Positions 26,498 through 35,235 of a stretch of DNA of 64,000 bases are shown here, piece after piece. Source of the stretch: Bergeyella zoohelcum ATCC 43767 (GTDB lineage Bacteria > Bacteroidota > Bacteroidia > Flavobacteriales > Weeksellaceae); contig NZ_JH932293.1 in NCBI RefSeq assembly GCF_000301075.1, forward strand, positions 1,039,755-1,103,754. The letters run 5' to 3'. How positions within the stretch are numbered: position 1 is the stretch's first letter; each line of letters starts with the position of its first letter. The notes beneath the pieces were generated by a model. That model was not told the DNA's origin and did not search any database. It saw only the letters and a program-made list of their open reading frames with translations. Both the position numbers and the translations under genes were made by a program.

Positions 26498-28003
26498 TTA
26501 TTTTTTAATTGCTTTTACAGAAGATGTAGAGCCATCTTTATGTTTCAGTACAAGAACATACATTCCTGGAGTAAGCCCTCCCAGATTTGCTACATTCCCT
26601 TCTACCGGTAACTCTGCCACTTTTCTTCCTGTAACATCCGTTGCTACAACTGATTTTACATCCGCTCCATCAAATCTCACCACATCCACAAAAGGATTCG
26701 GAGCTATAGTGATTCCTTTCACTTTAGTGTTTACTTCACTTGTAGACAATTGTTCTCTTGTGATATGAATAGTAAAATCTCCTTCTGGATTATCTTGAGT
26801 AGAGCTAAAATGTCCTACATTGATGAAATATTCCGTACCCGCAGTAGTAGCAAAACTTACCTTTTCATTTCCTCCCTCGCCTCTACTATCGGCTCTTGCC
26901 ACGCAAGTAAACGCACCACAACTTCCAGAGTACACCTGCACTTCAACATCAAAATTATCCTGAACATCAGTAATATCCACTTCATGTTGAGTGCCATCTC
27001 CTACAAACCTATACCATAATCCATCATTCATTCCATCGCTACAAATATTATTTAAAAAACCTGCATTATTGGTGGATTGTACTGCATTGGTTTGTACATA
27101 AGTGTATGGAAAATTAGACACAACTAAAGCATCAGTGCAGTCATCATTAAATGGAACTCCCGTATTAAAACTTATACTGGTACATCCTGTTGCATCTCCA
27201 ATGGCATTAGTCGGAACCACAGTAGCATAATAAGTAGTATTATGTTGCAAGTTCGCAGAGCTAGGCACTTGATAGCTTAAAAAATTACTAATCTCGTTAT
27301 CAATGATATCCGTACCACCTGGTGTAGTACCAATAGAAATCTTGTAGGCAGTAGCCCCTCCCACCGCGTTATAAGAAATAACAGGCGTTGCAATATTAAC
27401 CACTTGTCCATCTGTAGGAGCTGTAATAGTAGTACAACTAGGAGGAACAACAACCTCTTGCTGTAGGGAAAACTCATCTATTCCCATGTAGTAATCCCCT
27501 GAACCAATTACCTTAGAAACTATTCTCATTTTAAAATCTGCTCCCACAGGAATATTTGCTGCTGGTATCGTTCCTGTTACAGCTGTACATGCTATATCAT
27601 CTGTAAGAGAAATATCTGGCACAGATACCATCCATGTATTTCCTCCATCTGATGAATATTCCACAGAAAGTGTACCATTTACTACTTTTGAAGAGTTGAA
27701 TTTTTTTGCTAAATACTTGAATGAGTAATTTAAATCTGTTCCGTTTGATAAATTAGATGAATAAACAAAATACCATTGTCCAGAATATACTCCATAAATA
27801 TTCATGTAAACTGCTTTTGTACCATCACACGGTGTACCAGCTTTGTCTCCATACAATGGACTCCGAGTGGAAGTATGATTTTCATTTCTAAAACTAGAAA
27901 AGCCAGCTGGTAAAGTAGTCCCTTCAAAACTTTCGTTCACTAAAATTTGTGCTGAAGCACACACAGAGCCTAGTAAAAGCCCAGATAATAAAATTCTTTT
28001 CAT
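26498..28003 (-). CDS. Secreted adhesin-like protein with type IX secretion sorting domain
   Basis: A 501-residue exported protein. Residues 1-18 form a signal peptide (ending ASAQ). An N-terminal domain of about 160 residues starts ILVNESFEGTTLPAGFSSF, typical of cleaved-adhesin/MAM-like jelly-roll domains. A fibronectin-like segment follows (about 195-280), then a second jelly-roll-like domain starting NDDCTDALVV. The last 75 residues are a type A T9SS sorting domain (KGITIAPNPFVDVVRFDG to LTPGMYVLVLKHKDG and a basic end). It should be exported by Sec, then by the T9SS whose core genes lie at 40650-45384, and attached to or released from the surface. The substrate or ligand is unknown. Confidence 0.85.
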   Translation of the reverse strand: MKRILLSGLLLGSVCASAQILVNESFEGTTLPAGFSSFRNENHTSTRSPLYGDKAGTPCDGTKAVYMNIYGVYSGQWYFVYSSNLSNGTDLNYSFKYLAKKFNSSKVVNGTLSVEYSSDGGNTWMVSVPDISLTDDIACTAVTGTIPAANIPVGADFKMRIVSKVIGSGDYYMGIDEFSLQQEVVVPPSCTTITAPTDGQVVNIATPVISYNAVGGATAYKISIGTTPGGTDIIDNEISNFLSYQVPSSANLQHNTTYYATVVPTNAIGDATGCTSISFNTGVPFNDDCTDALVVSNFPYTYVQTNAVQSTNNAGFLNNICSDGMNDGLWYRFVGDGTQHEVDITDVQDNFDVEVQVYSGSCGAFTCVARADSRGEGGNEKVSFATTAGTEYFINVGHFSSTQDNPEGDFTIHITREQLSTSEVNTKVKGITIAPNPFVDVVRFDGADVKSVVATDVTGRKVAELPVEGNVANLGGLTPGMYVLVLKHKDGSTSSVKAIKK

Positions 28004-28345
28004 AATGTTTTAATTTTAACTTGATACGAATATATAGATTTATTTCATATCAGCAAAATTTTATTCAAAAATAAATATAAAAAATATCAAATAAAAAACT
28101 TTAATACCATATCAATAATCATCAAATAACGCCTAAAATAAGGCAAAAATAGAATATATACTAAATTTCATTTGAGTTTAATGTATGAGACAAATCACTT
28201 GCTTAAATTCAAATTTTCATAACAAATTAACACGATTACATACACTATTTATAACAGTACTTTCATTAGTATCATTAGAATAATGAAAATATGGATTTTT
28301 TATAACTATACCATATTATTCACATTTAATTTTTCAACACAAAAA
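28004..28345 (+). other. AT-rich intergenic region
   Basis: This 342-base gap lies upstream of the T9SS cargo gene and beyond the end of the glutamate synthase-like gene. It is very AT-rich with no credible ORF. CAAAAATA at 28144-28151 reads TATTTTTG on the minus strand and could be a -7 box for the cargo gene, leaving a leader of about 135 bases. I see no other structure except the terminator at its right end. Confidence 0.4.
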
Positions 28346-28379
28346 ACCCCCTTTCAGAGGCATTCCTCTGAAAGGGGTA
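28346..28379 (-). terminator. Intrinsic terminator after the glutamate synthase-like gene
   Basis: CCCCTTTCAGAGG and CCTCTGAAAGGGG form a perfect 13-bp stem. On the minus strand a T-run (complement of AAAAAA at 28341-28346) follows. It lies about 30 bases past the stop at 28410. Confidence 0.9.
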
Positions 28380-28409
28380 ATAAGGTTAAAGGCAGAAATA
28401 AAATTATGT

Positions 28410-29924
28410 TTACCCTCTTTTTGTTTTCACATTATTTAAAATATCTGGGAAATATTGATCTGAAAGATGGTCAAATTCATCTCCACGCATAAACATATCC
28501 GCATCTACTTGGTCATAGCTATCTTTACCTGCAGCTGCTATTAATTCATTACACATCTTAAGGGTATTCTTATGGAAATGGTACACTCGTTCTGTTTTAT
28601 CAGTTATATCTAATCCTTTGATGAGTTTTTTATCTTGTGTGGCCACTCCCGTAGGGCATGTGTTATTATTACATCTCAGTGCTTGGATACATCCCAAAGA
28701 GAACATAAATCCTCTAGCATTGTTACAAATATCCGCTCCCATAGCTATAGCTCTGAGGATATCCAATGCTGTAAGCACCTTACCGCTGGCAATAATTTTC
28801 ATTTTATCCCTCAAGCCATAGTTGGTCAAAGTTCTATTTACAAAGATTAATGCAGGCTCTAATGGCATCCCTACTCCATCAGAAAATTCAGGCGGTGCAG
28901 CCCCTGTTCCTCCTTCGGCACCATCTACGGTAATAAAGTCGGGATAAATTTTCAGTACATTCATCTGATTACAGATATCTTCAAACTCTTTAGTATCGCC
29001 CACACATAGCTTAAACCCAACGGGCTTACCCCCAGAGAGCTCACGCAATTGTTGCACAAATCGGAGCAATCCTGCTGCATCCGAGAAAGCACTGTGTCCA
29101 GGTGGAGAAAGAATCGTTTTCCCTGGTTGTACATGTCTTATTTTAGCAATTTCTGGCGTATTTTTCTGTCCTGGAAGTACTCCTCCATGCCCTGGTTTAG
29201 CTCCCTGAGATATTTTTATCTCAATCATTTTTACGCTTTCTTTTTGGGCATTTTCCGCGAAAGTTTTAGGGGCAAAATTACCTTCATCATCTCTACAACC
29301 AAAGTAGCCGGTACCAATTTGCCAACATAAATCTCCTCCATTAAGGTGATACGGAGAAATACCTCCTTCCCCCGTGTTATGGTAAAAATTCCCTTTTTTA
29401 GCCCCTCTGTTTAGTGAAATCTGTGCCCGATCACTCAAAGAACCAAAACTCATAGCAGAAATATTAAACAATGATGCACTATAAGGCTTTGAGCATTGCT
29501 CATTTCCTACCATGATTCTCGGTAATTCTTTTTTAGGAATTTTAGGATAGATAGAATGTTTTATCCCTTCATATTTTCTATGGTTAATGTCCAGCTGAGT
29601 ACCAAACGCTACCGTATCGCTAATGTTTTTCGCTCTTCTGTACGCTGCAGAACGCTGATGCCTAGGGAAAGGCTTTCCATCGGTTTCTCTTTCTATAAAA
29701 TACTGCTGAATTTCTGGAGAAATACTCTCAAAGAAATAACGAAAATAGCCTAAAACTGGGAAATTCCTCAGTATGGCATGCTTGGCCTGAAAAGCATTAT
29801 ACAGTCCCAAAATATAAACACAAGTGAGCAATATCGGTATCCAATAATGCGCCTTGATAAGCCATGCTATTGCCAAAGTAAAAGCAATAACAATGGGACC
29901 CAGTACAAGAAATTGTTTCCTCAT
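28410..29924 (-). CDS. FMN-binding glutamate synthase family protein
   Basis: A 504-residue protein with two N-terminal membrane helices (about 8-25 and 29-46) followed by a soluble TIM-barrel domain of the glutamate synthase alpha-subunit type. Motifs seen are ISAMSFGSLSDRAQISLNRGA, NTGEGGISPYH, a GGTGAAPPEF loop for FMN phosphate, and CIQALRCNNNTC (C-x5-C-x4-C), matching the 3Fe-4S ligands of GltB. It lacks the N-terminal glutamine amidotransferase domain and the C-terminal GXGXG domain of true GltB, so it may use ammonia or have another redox role. It is a single gene. Confidence 0.88.
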   Translation of the reverse strand: MRKQFLVLGPIVIAFTLAIAWLIKAHYWIPILLTCVYILGLYNAFQAKHAILRNFPVLGYFRYFFESISPEIQQYFIERETDGKPFPRHQRSAAYRRAKNISDTVAFGTQLDINHRKYEGIKHSIYPKIPKKELPRIMVGNEQCSKPYSASLFNISAMSFGSLSDRAQISLNRGAKKGNFYHNTGEGGISPYHLNGGDLCWQIGTGYFGCRDDEGNFAPKTFAENAQKESVKMIEIKISQGAKPGHGGVLPGQKNTPEIAKIRHVQPGKTILSPPGHSAFSDAAGLLRFVQQLRELSGGKPVGFKLCVGDTKEFEDICNQMNVLKIYPDFITVDGAEGGTGAAPPEFSDGVGMPLEPALIFVNRTLTNYGLRDKMKIIASGKVLTALDILRAIAMGADICNNARGFMFSLGCIQALRCNNNTCPTGVATQDKKLIKGLDITDKTERVYHFHKNTLKMCNELIAAAGKDSYDQVDADMFMRGDEFDHLSDQYFPDILNNVKTKRG

Positions 29925-29960
29925 AATGTTACGAATAATTGATTATAAAATTGTTACTAA

Positions 29961-30056
29961 GAAGCTATCTCGACTTATTTGATAACAATAATCATTAACA
30001 AGTAAAGAAAATTAAGTATAATAATCTTTTTATTAAAAATCTATAAATGGGATTAT
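29961..30056 (+). repeat. Dispersed intergenic repeat, family 2, copy 2
   Basis: Copy 2 contains AAGCTATCTCG, CTTATTTGATAA, ATTAAGTATAATAAT and TATTAAAAATCTATAAATGG in order. These align with 21712-21800 and, more weakly, with 56993-57095. The 260-base spacer between the glutamate synthase-like gene and mtaB holds no ORF. Confidence 0.55.
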
Positions 30057-30184
30057 GAGAAATGTTTAGCCCAATGAATTTCATTATTTTTTGATACTTT
30101 ATCGATGTTTTAAACTTTGGCGAACTGCTTTGAAATAGTGAGAATTGAGTAAAATAAAAAGTCAAGATGAGTTCTAATATTAAT

Positions 30185-31522
30185 TTATATTTTTTCTAAA
30201 AAAAGGTCAAAATCTGCATGAACAGACACACTGCCATCTTCTTCTATTCTATTCAGTTTCAATACTTCTACTTTATTCACCGAATTACTATCAAAAGGTT
30301 TCTGCACTCTCACATAATTCTCTGTAAATCCGTACATTTTCCCATCTTTATTCTCATGTTCCCAAAGAATAGGCAGAGATTTGCCCAGCTGTTTTTCATA
30401 GAATGCCATTTTCTTTTTTTCGGACAAAATTCTCAGCATTTTATTTCTTTTCTTTCTCTCGGGCACAGGCACTACACCGTCCATCTTTACCGCTTCTGTA
30501 TTTTCTCTTTCAGAATAAGTAAACACATGAAGATAAGAGATAGGCAAATCATTCAAAAAATGGTAAGTTTCTAAAAATTTTTCTTCCGTCTCTCCTGGGA
30601 ACCCCACAATGACATCTACCCCAATAGCAGCATCGGGCATCACTTCACGAATTTTCATTACTCTATCCGTATATAATTTTGTGAGATAACGGCGTTTCAT
30701 TTTTTTGAGCAAATCATCACTCCCAGACTGCAATGGAATATGAAAATGAGGCACAAAGCGATGACTCCTCGATACCAACTCTATACTTTCATCCTTTAGA
30801 AGATTAGGCTCAATGGAAGAAATCCTAATTCGCTCTATACCTTCTACTTTATCTAATTCCTTGATTAAATCAAGAAAAGTGTGTTCATGTTTTTTATTAC
30901 CAAACTCTCCCTTACCATAATCCCCAATATTTACTCCTGTAAGCACGATTTCTTTAATGTCTTTCTGAGCAATTTCTTTCGCATTTTTCACAATATTTTC
31001 AATGGTATCCGAACGAGATATCCCTCTTGCCAAAGGAATGGTACAATAGGTACATTTATAATCACAACCATCTTGAACTTTCAGAAAAGCCCTCGTTCTA
31101 TCCCCAATAGAATAAGAACCAATGAAAAAATCTGTCTCTTCTATTTCACAAGAATGAACCGTTCCTTGATTTTCAGATTTACGCAAATCATCTAGGTAAG
31201 ACAAAATATTAAATTTCTCCTTTGCTCCTAAAACTAAATCCACTCCCTCTATCTTAGAAATCTCCTCGGGCTTTAGCTGGGCATAGCATCCCACGATAAC
31301 CACCAAACCATCTGGATTGGCTTTCATGGCCCGTTTAATATGAAATTTACATTCCTTATCTGCATTATCCGTTACAGAGCAGGTATTAATCACATATACG
31401 GTAGCCTTTTCATCAAAGCTCACCTTTTCATACCCCGCTTCTGTCAGCGTACGAGCTATGGTAGATGTTTCCGCAAAATTAAGTTTACAACCGAGTGTAT
31501 GATAAGCAGCAGTTTTGGTCAT
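30185..31522 (-). CDS. mtaB: tRNA t6A37 methylthiotransferase MtaB
   Basis: MtaB is a radical-SAM methylthiotransferase that converts t6A37 to ms2t6A37 in tRNAs reading ANN codons. The 445-residue product has the three N-terminal cluster cysteines (AYHTLGCKLN, VINTCSVTD, GCYAQLKP). It also has the radical-SAM motif DGCDYKCTYCTIPLARG near 150-166 and a C-terminal TRAM-like domain. The order and the CKLN/CSVTD variants favour MtaB over MiaB or RimO. It is divergent from another tRNA-modification gene, dusB, across 68 bases. Confidence 0.93.
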   Translation of the reverse strand: MTKTAAYHTLGCKLNFAETSTIARTLTEAGYEKVSFDEKATVYVINTCSVTDNADKECKFHIKRAMKANPDGLVVIVGCYAQLKPEEISKIEGVDLVLGAKEKFNILSYLDDLRKSENQGTVHSCEIEETDFFIGSYSIGDRTRAFLKVQDGCDYKCTYCTIPLARGISRSDTIENIVKNAKEIAQKDIKEIVLTGVNIGDYGKGEFGNKKHEHTFLDLIKELDKVEGIERIRISSIEPNLLKDESIELVSRSHRFVPHFHIPLQSGSDDLLKKMKRRYLTKLYTDRVMKIREVMPDAAIGVDVIVGFPGETEEKFLETYHFLNDLPISYLHVFTYSERENTEAVKMDGVVPVPERKKRNKMLRILSEKKKMAFYEKQLGKSLPILWEHENKDGKMYGFTENYVRVQKPFDSNSVNKVEVLKLNRIEEDGSVSVHADFDLFLEKI

Positions 31523-31543
31523 TTTAAATCATCTAAGAATTTG

Positions 31544-31551
31544 CAAATTTA
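31544..31551 (-). promoter_or_regulatory. -7 promoter box of mtaB
   Basis: Read on the minus strand this is TAAATTTG, matching TAnnTTTG, and leaves a leader of roughly 15 bases. No good -33 box is seen. Confidence 0.45.
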
Positions 31552-31578
31552 CGAATTTCATCACAAGAGATAATATCG

Positions 31579-31586
31579 TATTTTTG
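31579..31586 (+). promoter_or_regulatory. -7 promoter box of dusB
   Basis: TATTTTTG lies four bases before the dusB ATG at 31591, so the mRNA is probably leaderless. TTTC at 31556-31559, 19 bases upstream, is a one-mismatch -33 candidate. Confidence 0.5.
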
Positions 31587-31590
31587 CAAC

Positions 31591-32580
31591 ATGGTAAAAA
31601 TAGGTAATATCTCACTTCCAGAGTTTCCACTTCTCCTCGCTCCGATGGAAGATGTGAGCGATCCTCCATTCAGAAAATTATGTAAAATGCACGGTGCAGA
31701 CCTTATGTATTCTGAATTTATCTCTTCAGAAGGACTCATCAGAGATGCAATAAAATCTAGAAAAAAATTAGACATTTTTGACTATGAAAGACCCATCGGC
31801 ATACAAATTTTTGGGGGAGATGAAGAGGCTATGGCAATGTCTGCAAAAATAGTAGATACCGTACAGCCAGACCTTGTGGACATTAACTTCGGATGTCCCG
31901 TAAAAAAAGTAGTATGTAAAGGTGCTGGTGCAGGCGTACTGAAAGATATTGACCTGATGGTGAGACTGACCAAAGCTGTGGTAAACTCTACCGATTTGCC
32001 TGTAACCGTAAAAACAAGATTGGGCTGGGATACTGCCTCTATTAATATAGATGAAGTGGCTGAAAGACTACAAGAAACAGGCATCAAAGCACTCACCATC
32101 CATGCCCGAACCAGAGCTCAAATGTATAAAGGAGAAGCCGACTGGGAGCATATTTCCCGCATTAAACAAAACCCGAATATTGAAATTCCTATTTTCGGGA
32201 ATGGCGATATAGATTCCCCCCAAAAAGCTCAAGAATACCGTGAAAAATACGCATGCGATGGCATCATGATAGGAAGAGCTGCCATAGGTTATCCATGGAT
32301 ATTTAATGAAATAAAACAGTTTTTCAAAGACCAAACTCTCCTCCCTAAACCTACATTGGCAGACCGACTTCTCGCCGTACAACAGCACGCAGAGTGGAGC
32401 ACCGAATGGAAAGGCGAAAGAACAGGATTACTGGAAATGCGTCAGCATTATAGTAATTACTTCCGTGGGATTCCTCATTTTAAAGCATACAAAAAAAGAT
32501 TCTTAGAAATAGATACCCTTACGGATATGAAAGAACTCATCCAAGAGGTAATTGAAAACTACACCGAAATTGTGGAATAA
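31591..32580 (+). CDS. dusB: tRNA-dihydrouridine synthase
   Basis: A flavoenzyme that reduces uridine to dihydrouridine in tRNA. The 329-residue protein starts with the FMN-binding segment LLAPMEDVSDPPFRKLC. It has the DINFGCPVKKVVCKGAGAGVL motif with the catalytic cysteine at about 108, then ALTIHARTRAQMYKG and DGIMIGRAAIGYPWIF. The overall pattern is that of DusB. It is divergent from mtaB. Its stop at 32580 abuts the stop of the convergent TonB receptor gene with no spacer. Confidence 0.93.
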   Translation: MVKIGNISLPEFPLLLAPMEDVSDPPFRKLCKMHGADLMYSEFISSEGLIRDAIKSRKKLDIFDYERPIGIQIFGGDEEAMAMSAKIVDTVQPDLVDINFGCPVKKVVCKGAGAGVLKDIDLMVRLTKAVVNSTDLPVTVKTRLGWDTASINIDEVAERLQETGIKALTIHARTRAQMYKGEADWEHISRIKQNPNIEIPIFGNGDIDSPQKAQEYREKYACDGIMIGRAAIGYPWIFNEIKQFFKDQTLLPKPTLADRLLAVQQHAEWSTEWKGERTGLLEMRQHYSNYFRGIPHFKAYKKRFLEIDTLTDMKELIQEVIENYTEIVE

Positions 32581-34968
32581 TTAAAATTCCACAATTATCC
32601 CAAAATAAGGCAAAGGTGTGGTACGATCTGGTGTATCCATATTCAGCTGATAGCGTTGCTGGGAAGGTAATGCAGAAGGATTGGCAATAATACCATTCCC
32701 TTGTGTATCTCGTTCTAATGAAACTACAGGTAATATACTTGGATTTTTAGAGCCATATACATTCACAATGTCCATATAAGCTGTCAGTTGCCACTTGGAA
32801 AATATCCATTTTTTTTCAGCACGAATATCCAATTGATGCACGGCGTTTCCTCTCAAAGAATTTTGTCTAGAGTAGTCATATACAGGAGCATTATTGATAT
32901 TCCAAATATTCACCAGTCCACTGGTCATGATATCATAAGGCGTTTGTGGAAATCCTGATTGCATTCTAAATCGGGCACCTAAGTTCCAATTTCTACCTAA
33001 ATACTTTCCTGCCGTTAAAGATACGATATGCCTTGTATCCCAGCTCGATGGCAATAAATTCCCCACAGCATCGCTAAACTTAGAATAGCCAAAAGTATAG
33101 GCCGCAATACCATAAAAATTATTTACCGTTCTTTTTTGTGCTAAAATCTCCACTCCATAGGTTTCTCCCACTCCTCGGCTATCCAATGCTTCGGCACCAA
33201 TGACCCCAAAATCAGAGCCTAAATTTGCCATAGAGACACCATTTCTAAGTGAGAAAGGATAGTTTTTATATTTTTTATAATAAGTCTCTGCCGTAATTCT
33301 CAGCTGGTTCTTCCCCTTGTACTCTAGCCCTGCTACCACTTGAGCATTTTGGATGTATTTCAATGTATTTTGGTTCACCAAAACACCCTTTTGCATGAAT
33401 CCCATGGCGGTATATGCAGGTTTCATAAAATACTGCCCTGCATTAAAGTTCAGGCTCCATTTCGGAGAAAGTGCGTATCTTAAGGAAAGCCTTGGTGAAA
33501 ACTGTTTCAAAGGATTATTCATCATCCGTGAATATGAATTCCCATCTACCCTTAACCCTACGGAAACCTGCAACTGATCATCTAACAATTTAGTATTCCC
33601 CTGAAAGTAAGCCCCGTACTCCACCAATTCTACATCGGTTTGATATTCATCTTTTAAGACCCCCGTAGCAGTTACCCTATTGACCAAAGAAGTATTTCTA
33701 TAATTGGCGAAATTAACATTCGTCCCTGTACTCATCTGATAATCTCCGAGACGGAAATTTCTATCTATACGCATTTTATTTTCCACCTCTTGCGAATCAT
33801 AATCTAACAAAAGATTTTCAGGAGTTTCTCTATTTCGGTAGTATTTTTTTGCTTTATTATCCAGCATATTTCTACTCATGGTAAAGAGCCAGTTTCCATT
33901 CTCTGTAAGGTGTCTATATCCTGCTCCTATGGTATAATTCCATTGGGGTGTAACGGGCAGTCTTTCTATCAAAGAGAGATTATAAGGCGTATTTTTTGCA
34001 TTTTGGTTAAAAGTAAACTCATCTATTGCCCCTATACCGATGAAATAAAGTTCATCTCCGCTTTGGTATTTCTTAGCAATCTTAATATTCGTATCATAAT
34101 ACGAAGGCAAAAATGGCAAACCGATGGCTTTAAAAAGAAGCTGTAAATTAGATTTTCTTACTGAGAAAAGTCCTGTCCAGCTTTGATCTTTAGACAAAGG
34201 ACCATCTGCCATGATTTGCATATCATCCAGCCCTAAAATCACTTTATAGCCCATCTTATCTTTTCGGGCATTTTTAAGATTAAACTCAAAAAGAGAAGAC
34301 AGTGTTCTATTTCTTTTGGCAGGAAAAGCACCGCTATAAAAATCCACATCTTTAATAAAATCTACGGTAAGAATACCTCTTGGCCCACCACTTGCTCCTT
34401 GGGTTTGAAAGTGATTAATCACAGGGACCTCTATTCCATCTACAAAAAATGTATTCTCTGATGAGGCACCTCCACGGATGAATAAATCATTTCTAAAAGT
34501 TGCCGTAGTTCCTACACCTGGCAGAGAAAGCATTGCTTTGGAAACATCACGATTAGAACCTGGATTTTTCTGCACCTCTTCACTAGAAATATTTCTAAGA
34601 GAGACAGGACTTTCAGGAGTAGTTTTATATACTTTTCTGGAAATGACTACTTCTCCTATGGCTCTGGTATTATTTTTCTTAAGCCCAATGGAATGCAAGA
34701 TATTCTGCTCAGGTAACACAGAAATATCATTCAGTGTGCCTACTTCATATCCCTCTGCCGAAATGATAAATGAATAATCTCCTGCCTCTAAGCCATCTAT
34801 TTCCACACTTCCTACTCCCATCACTTCCTTTTCGGAGTTCAGTACTTGTACTTTTGCAGCAAGTGGCTGTTTAGAAAAATCATCATATATAGAAATAGTT
34901 ATTTTTCCCGTTTGAGCAATAGCGAATGTGCTTACCACAGTAGCTAATAACACCAAATGTTTTCTCAT
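32581..34968 (-). CDS. TonB-dependent receptor with carboxypeptidase-like N-domain
   Basis: A 795-residue outer membrane receptor. Residues 1-18 are a signal peptide, followed by a carboxypeptidase-regulatory-like beta domain (about 20-97). The plug domain includes SVSLRN-like VSLRNISSEEVQKNPGSNRDV and FIRGGASSENTFFVDGIEVP (about 163-182). The rest is a 22-strand-type barrel ending in FGIIVEF with a C-terminal Phe. It is divergent from the ankyrin/DUF2271/PepSY/ApbE operon and shares its regulatory region. I infer that it imports the metal complex or cofactor that operon handles. The last codons abut dusB. Confidence 0.9.
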   Translation of the reverse strand: MRKHLVLLATVVSTFAIAQTGKITISIYDDFSKQPLAAKVQVLNSEKEVMGVGSVEIDGLEAGDYSFIISAEGYEVGTLNDISVLPEQNILHSIGLKKNNTRAIGEVVISRKVYKTTPESPVSLRNISSEEVQKNPGSNRDVSKAMLSLPGVGTTATFRNDLFIRGGASSENTFFVDGIEVPVINHFQTQGASGGPRGILTVDFIKDVDFYSGAFPAKRNRTLSSLFEFNLKNARKDKMGYKVILGLDDMQIMADGPLSKDQSWTGLFSVRKSNLQLLFKAIGLPFLPSYYDTNIKIAKKYQSGDELYFIGIGAIDEFTFNQNAKNTPYNLSLIERLPVTPQWNYTIGAGYRHLTENGNWLFTMSRNMLDNKAKKYYRNRETPENLLLDYDSQEVENKMRIDRNFRLGDYQMSTGTNVNFANYRNTSLVNRVTATGVLKDEYQTDVELVEYGAYFQGNTKLLDDQLQVSVGLRVDGNSYSRMMNNPLKQFSPRLSLRYALSPKWSLNFNAGQYFMKPAYTAMGFMQKGVLVNQNTLKYIQNAQVVAGLEYKGKNQLRITAETYYKKYKNYPFSLRNGVSMANLGSDFGVIGAEALDSRGVGETYGVEILAQKRTVNNFYGIAAYTFGYSKFSDAVGNLLPSSWDTRHIVSLTAGKYLGRNWNLGARFRMQSGFPQTPYDIMTSGLVNIWNINNAPVYDYSRQNSLRGNAVHQLDIRAEKKWIFSKWQLTAYMDIVNVYGSKNPSILPVVSLERDTQGNGIIANPSALPSQQRYQLNMDTPDRTTPLPYFGIIVEF

Positions 34969-35041
34969 TCTTAATTTGTTTTTATAATGATGCTACTTTT
35001 ATGATTTCTTTGACAATCAAAAAACGAATTCATTCCAGTTG

Positions 35042-35092
35042 CATTATCTTTGATAATATAAACTGTACAAAGTTAAATTCATCTAAATGAAT
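35042..35092 (+). promoter_or_regulatory. Inverted repeats in the divergent TonB receptor/redox operon region
   Basis: ATTATC-TTT-GATAAT (near 35043-35057) and ATTCAT-CTAA-ATGAAT (35077-35092) are short perfect inverted repeats. Between them CAAAGTTA (35068-35075) reads TAACTTTG on the minus strand, a -7 box for the receptor gene. The second repeat lies where a regulator would block that promoter. The GATAAT/ATTATC halves resemble Fur-box hexamers, but the order is inverted. Regulation by iron is only an inference. Confidence 0.4.
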
Positions 35093-35122
35093 GCATGTTA
35101 TTTAGAATTATTATAATTAACC

Positions 35123-35153
35123 ATTGCCGATTAAATAAAAAAAAGTACATTTG
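35123..35153 (+). promoter_or_regulatory. Promoter of the ankyrin/DUF2271/PepSY/ApbE operon
   Basis: TACATTTG at 35146-35153 matches the -7 consensus. ATTG at 35123-35126 provides the TTG core of a -33 box at the ideal 19-base spacing. It leaves a leader of about 75 bases before the ankyrin gene. Confidence 0.65.
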
Positions 35154-35235
35154 CCCCATTATTTAAATTTAATCTAAAAAATAGATTTTCAGCCAAAGCA
35201 AAATCGCTGTTTCAATAAAAAATAAAGTATAATCT

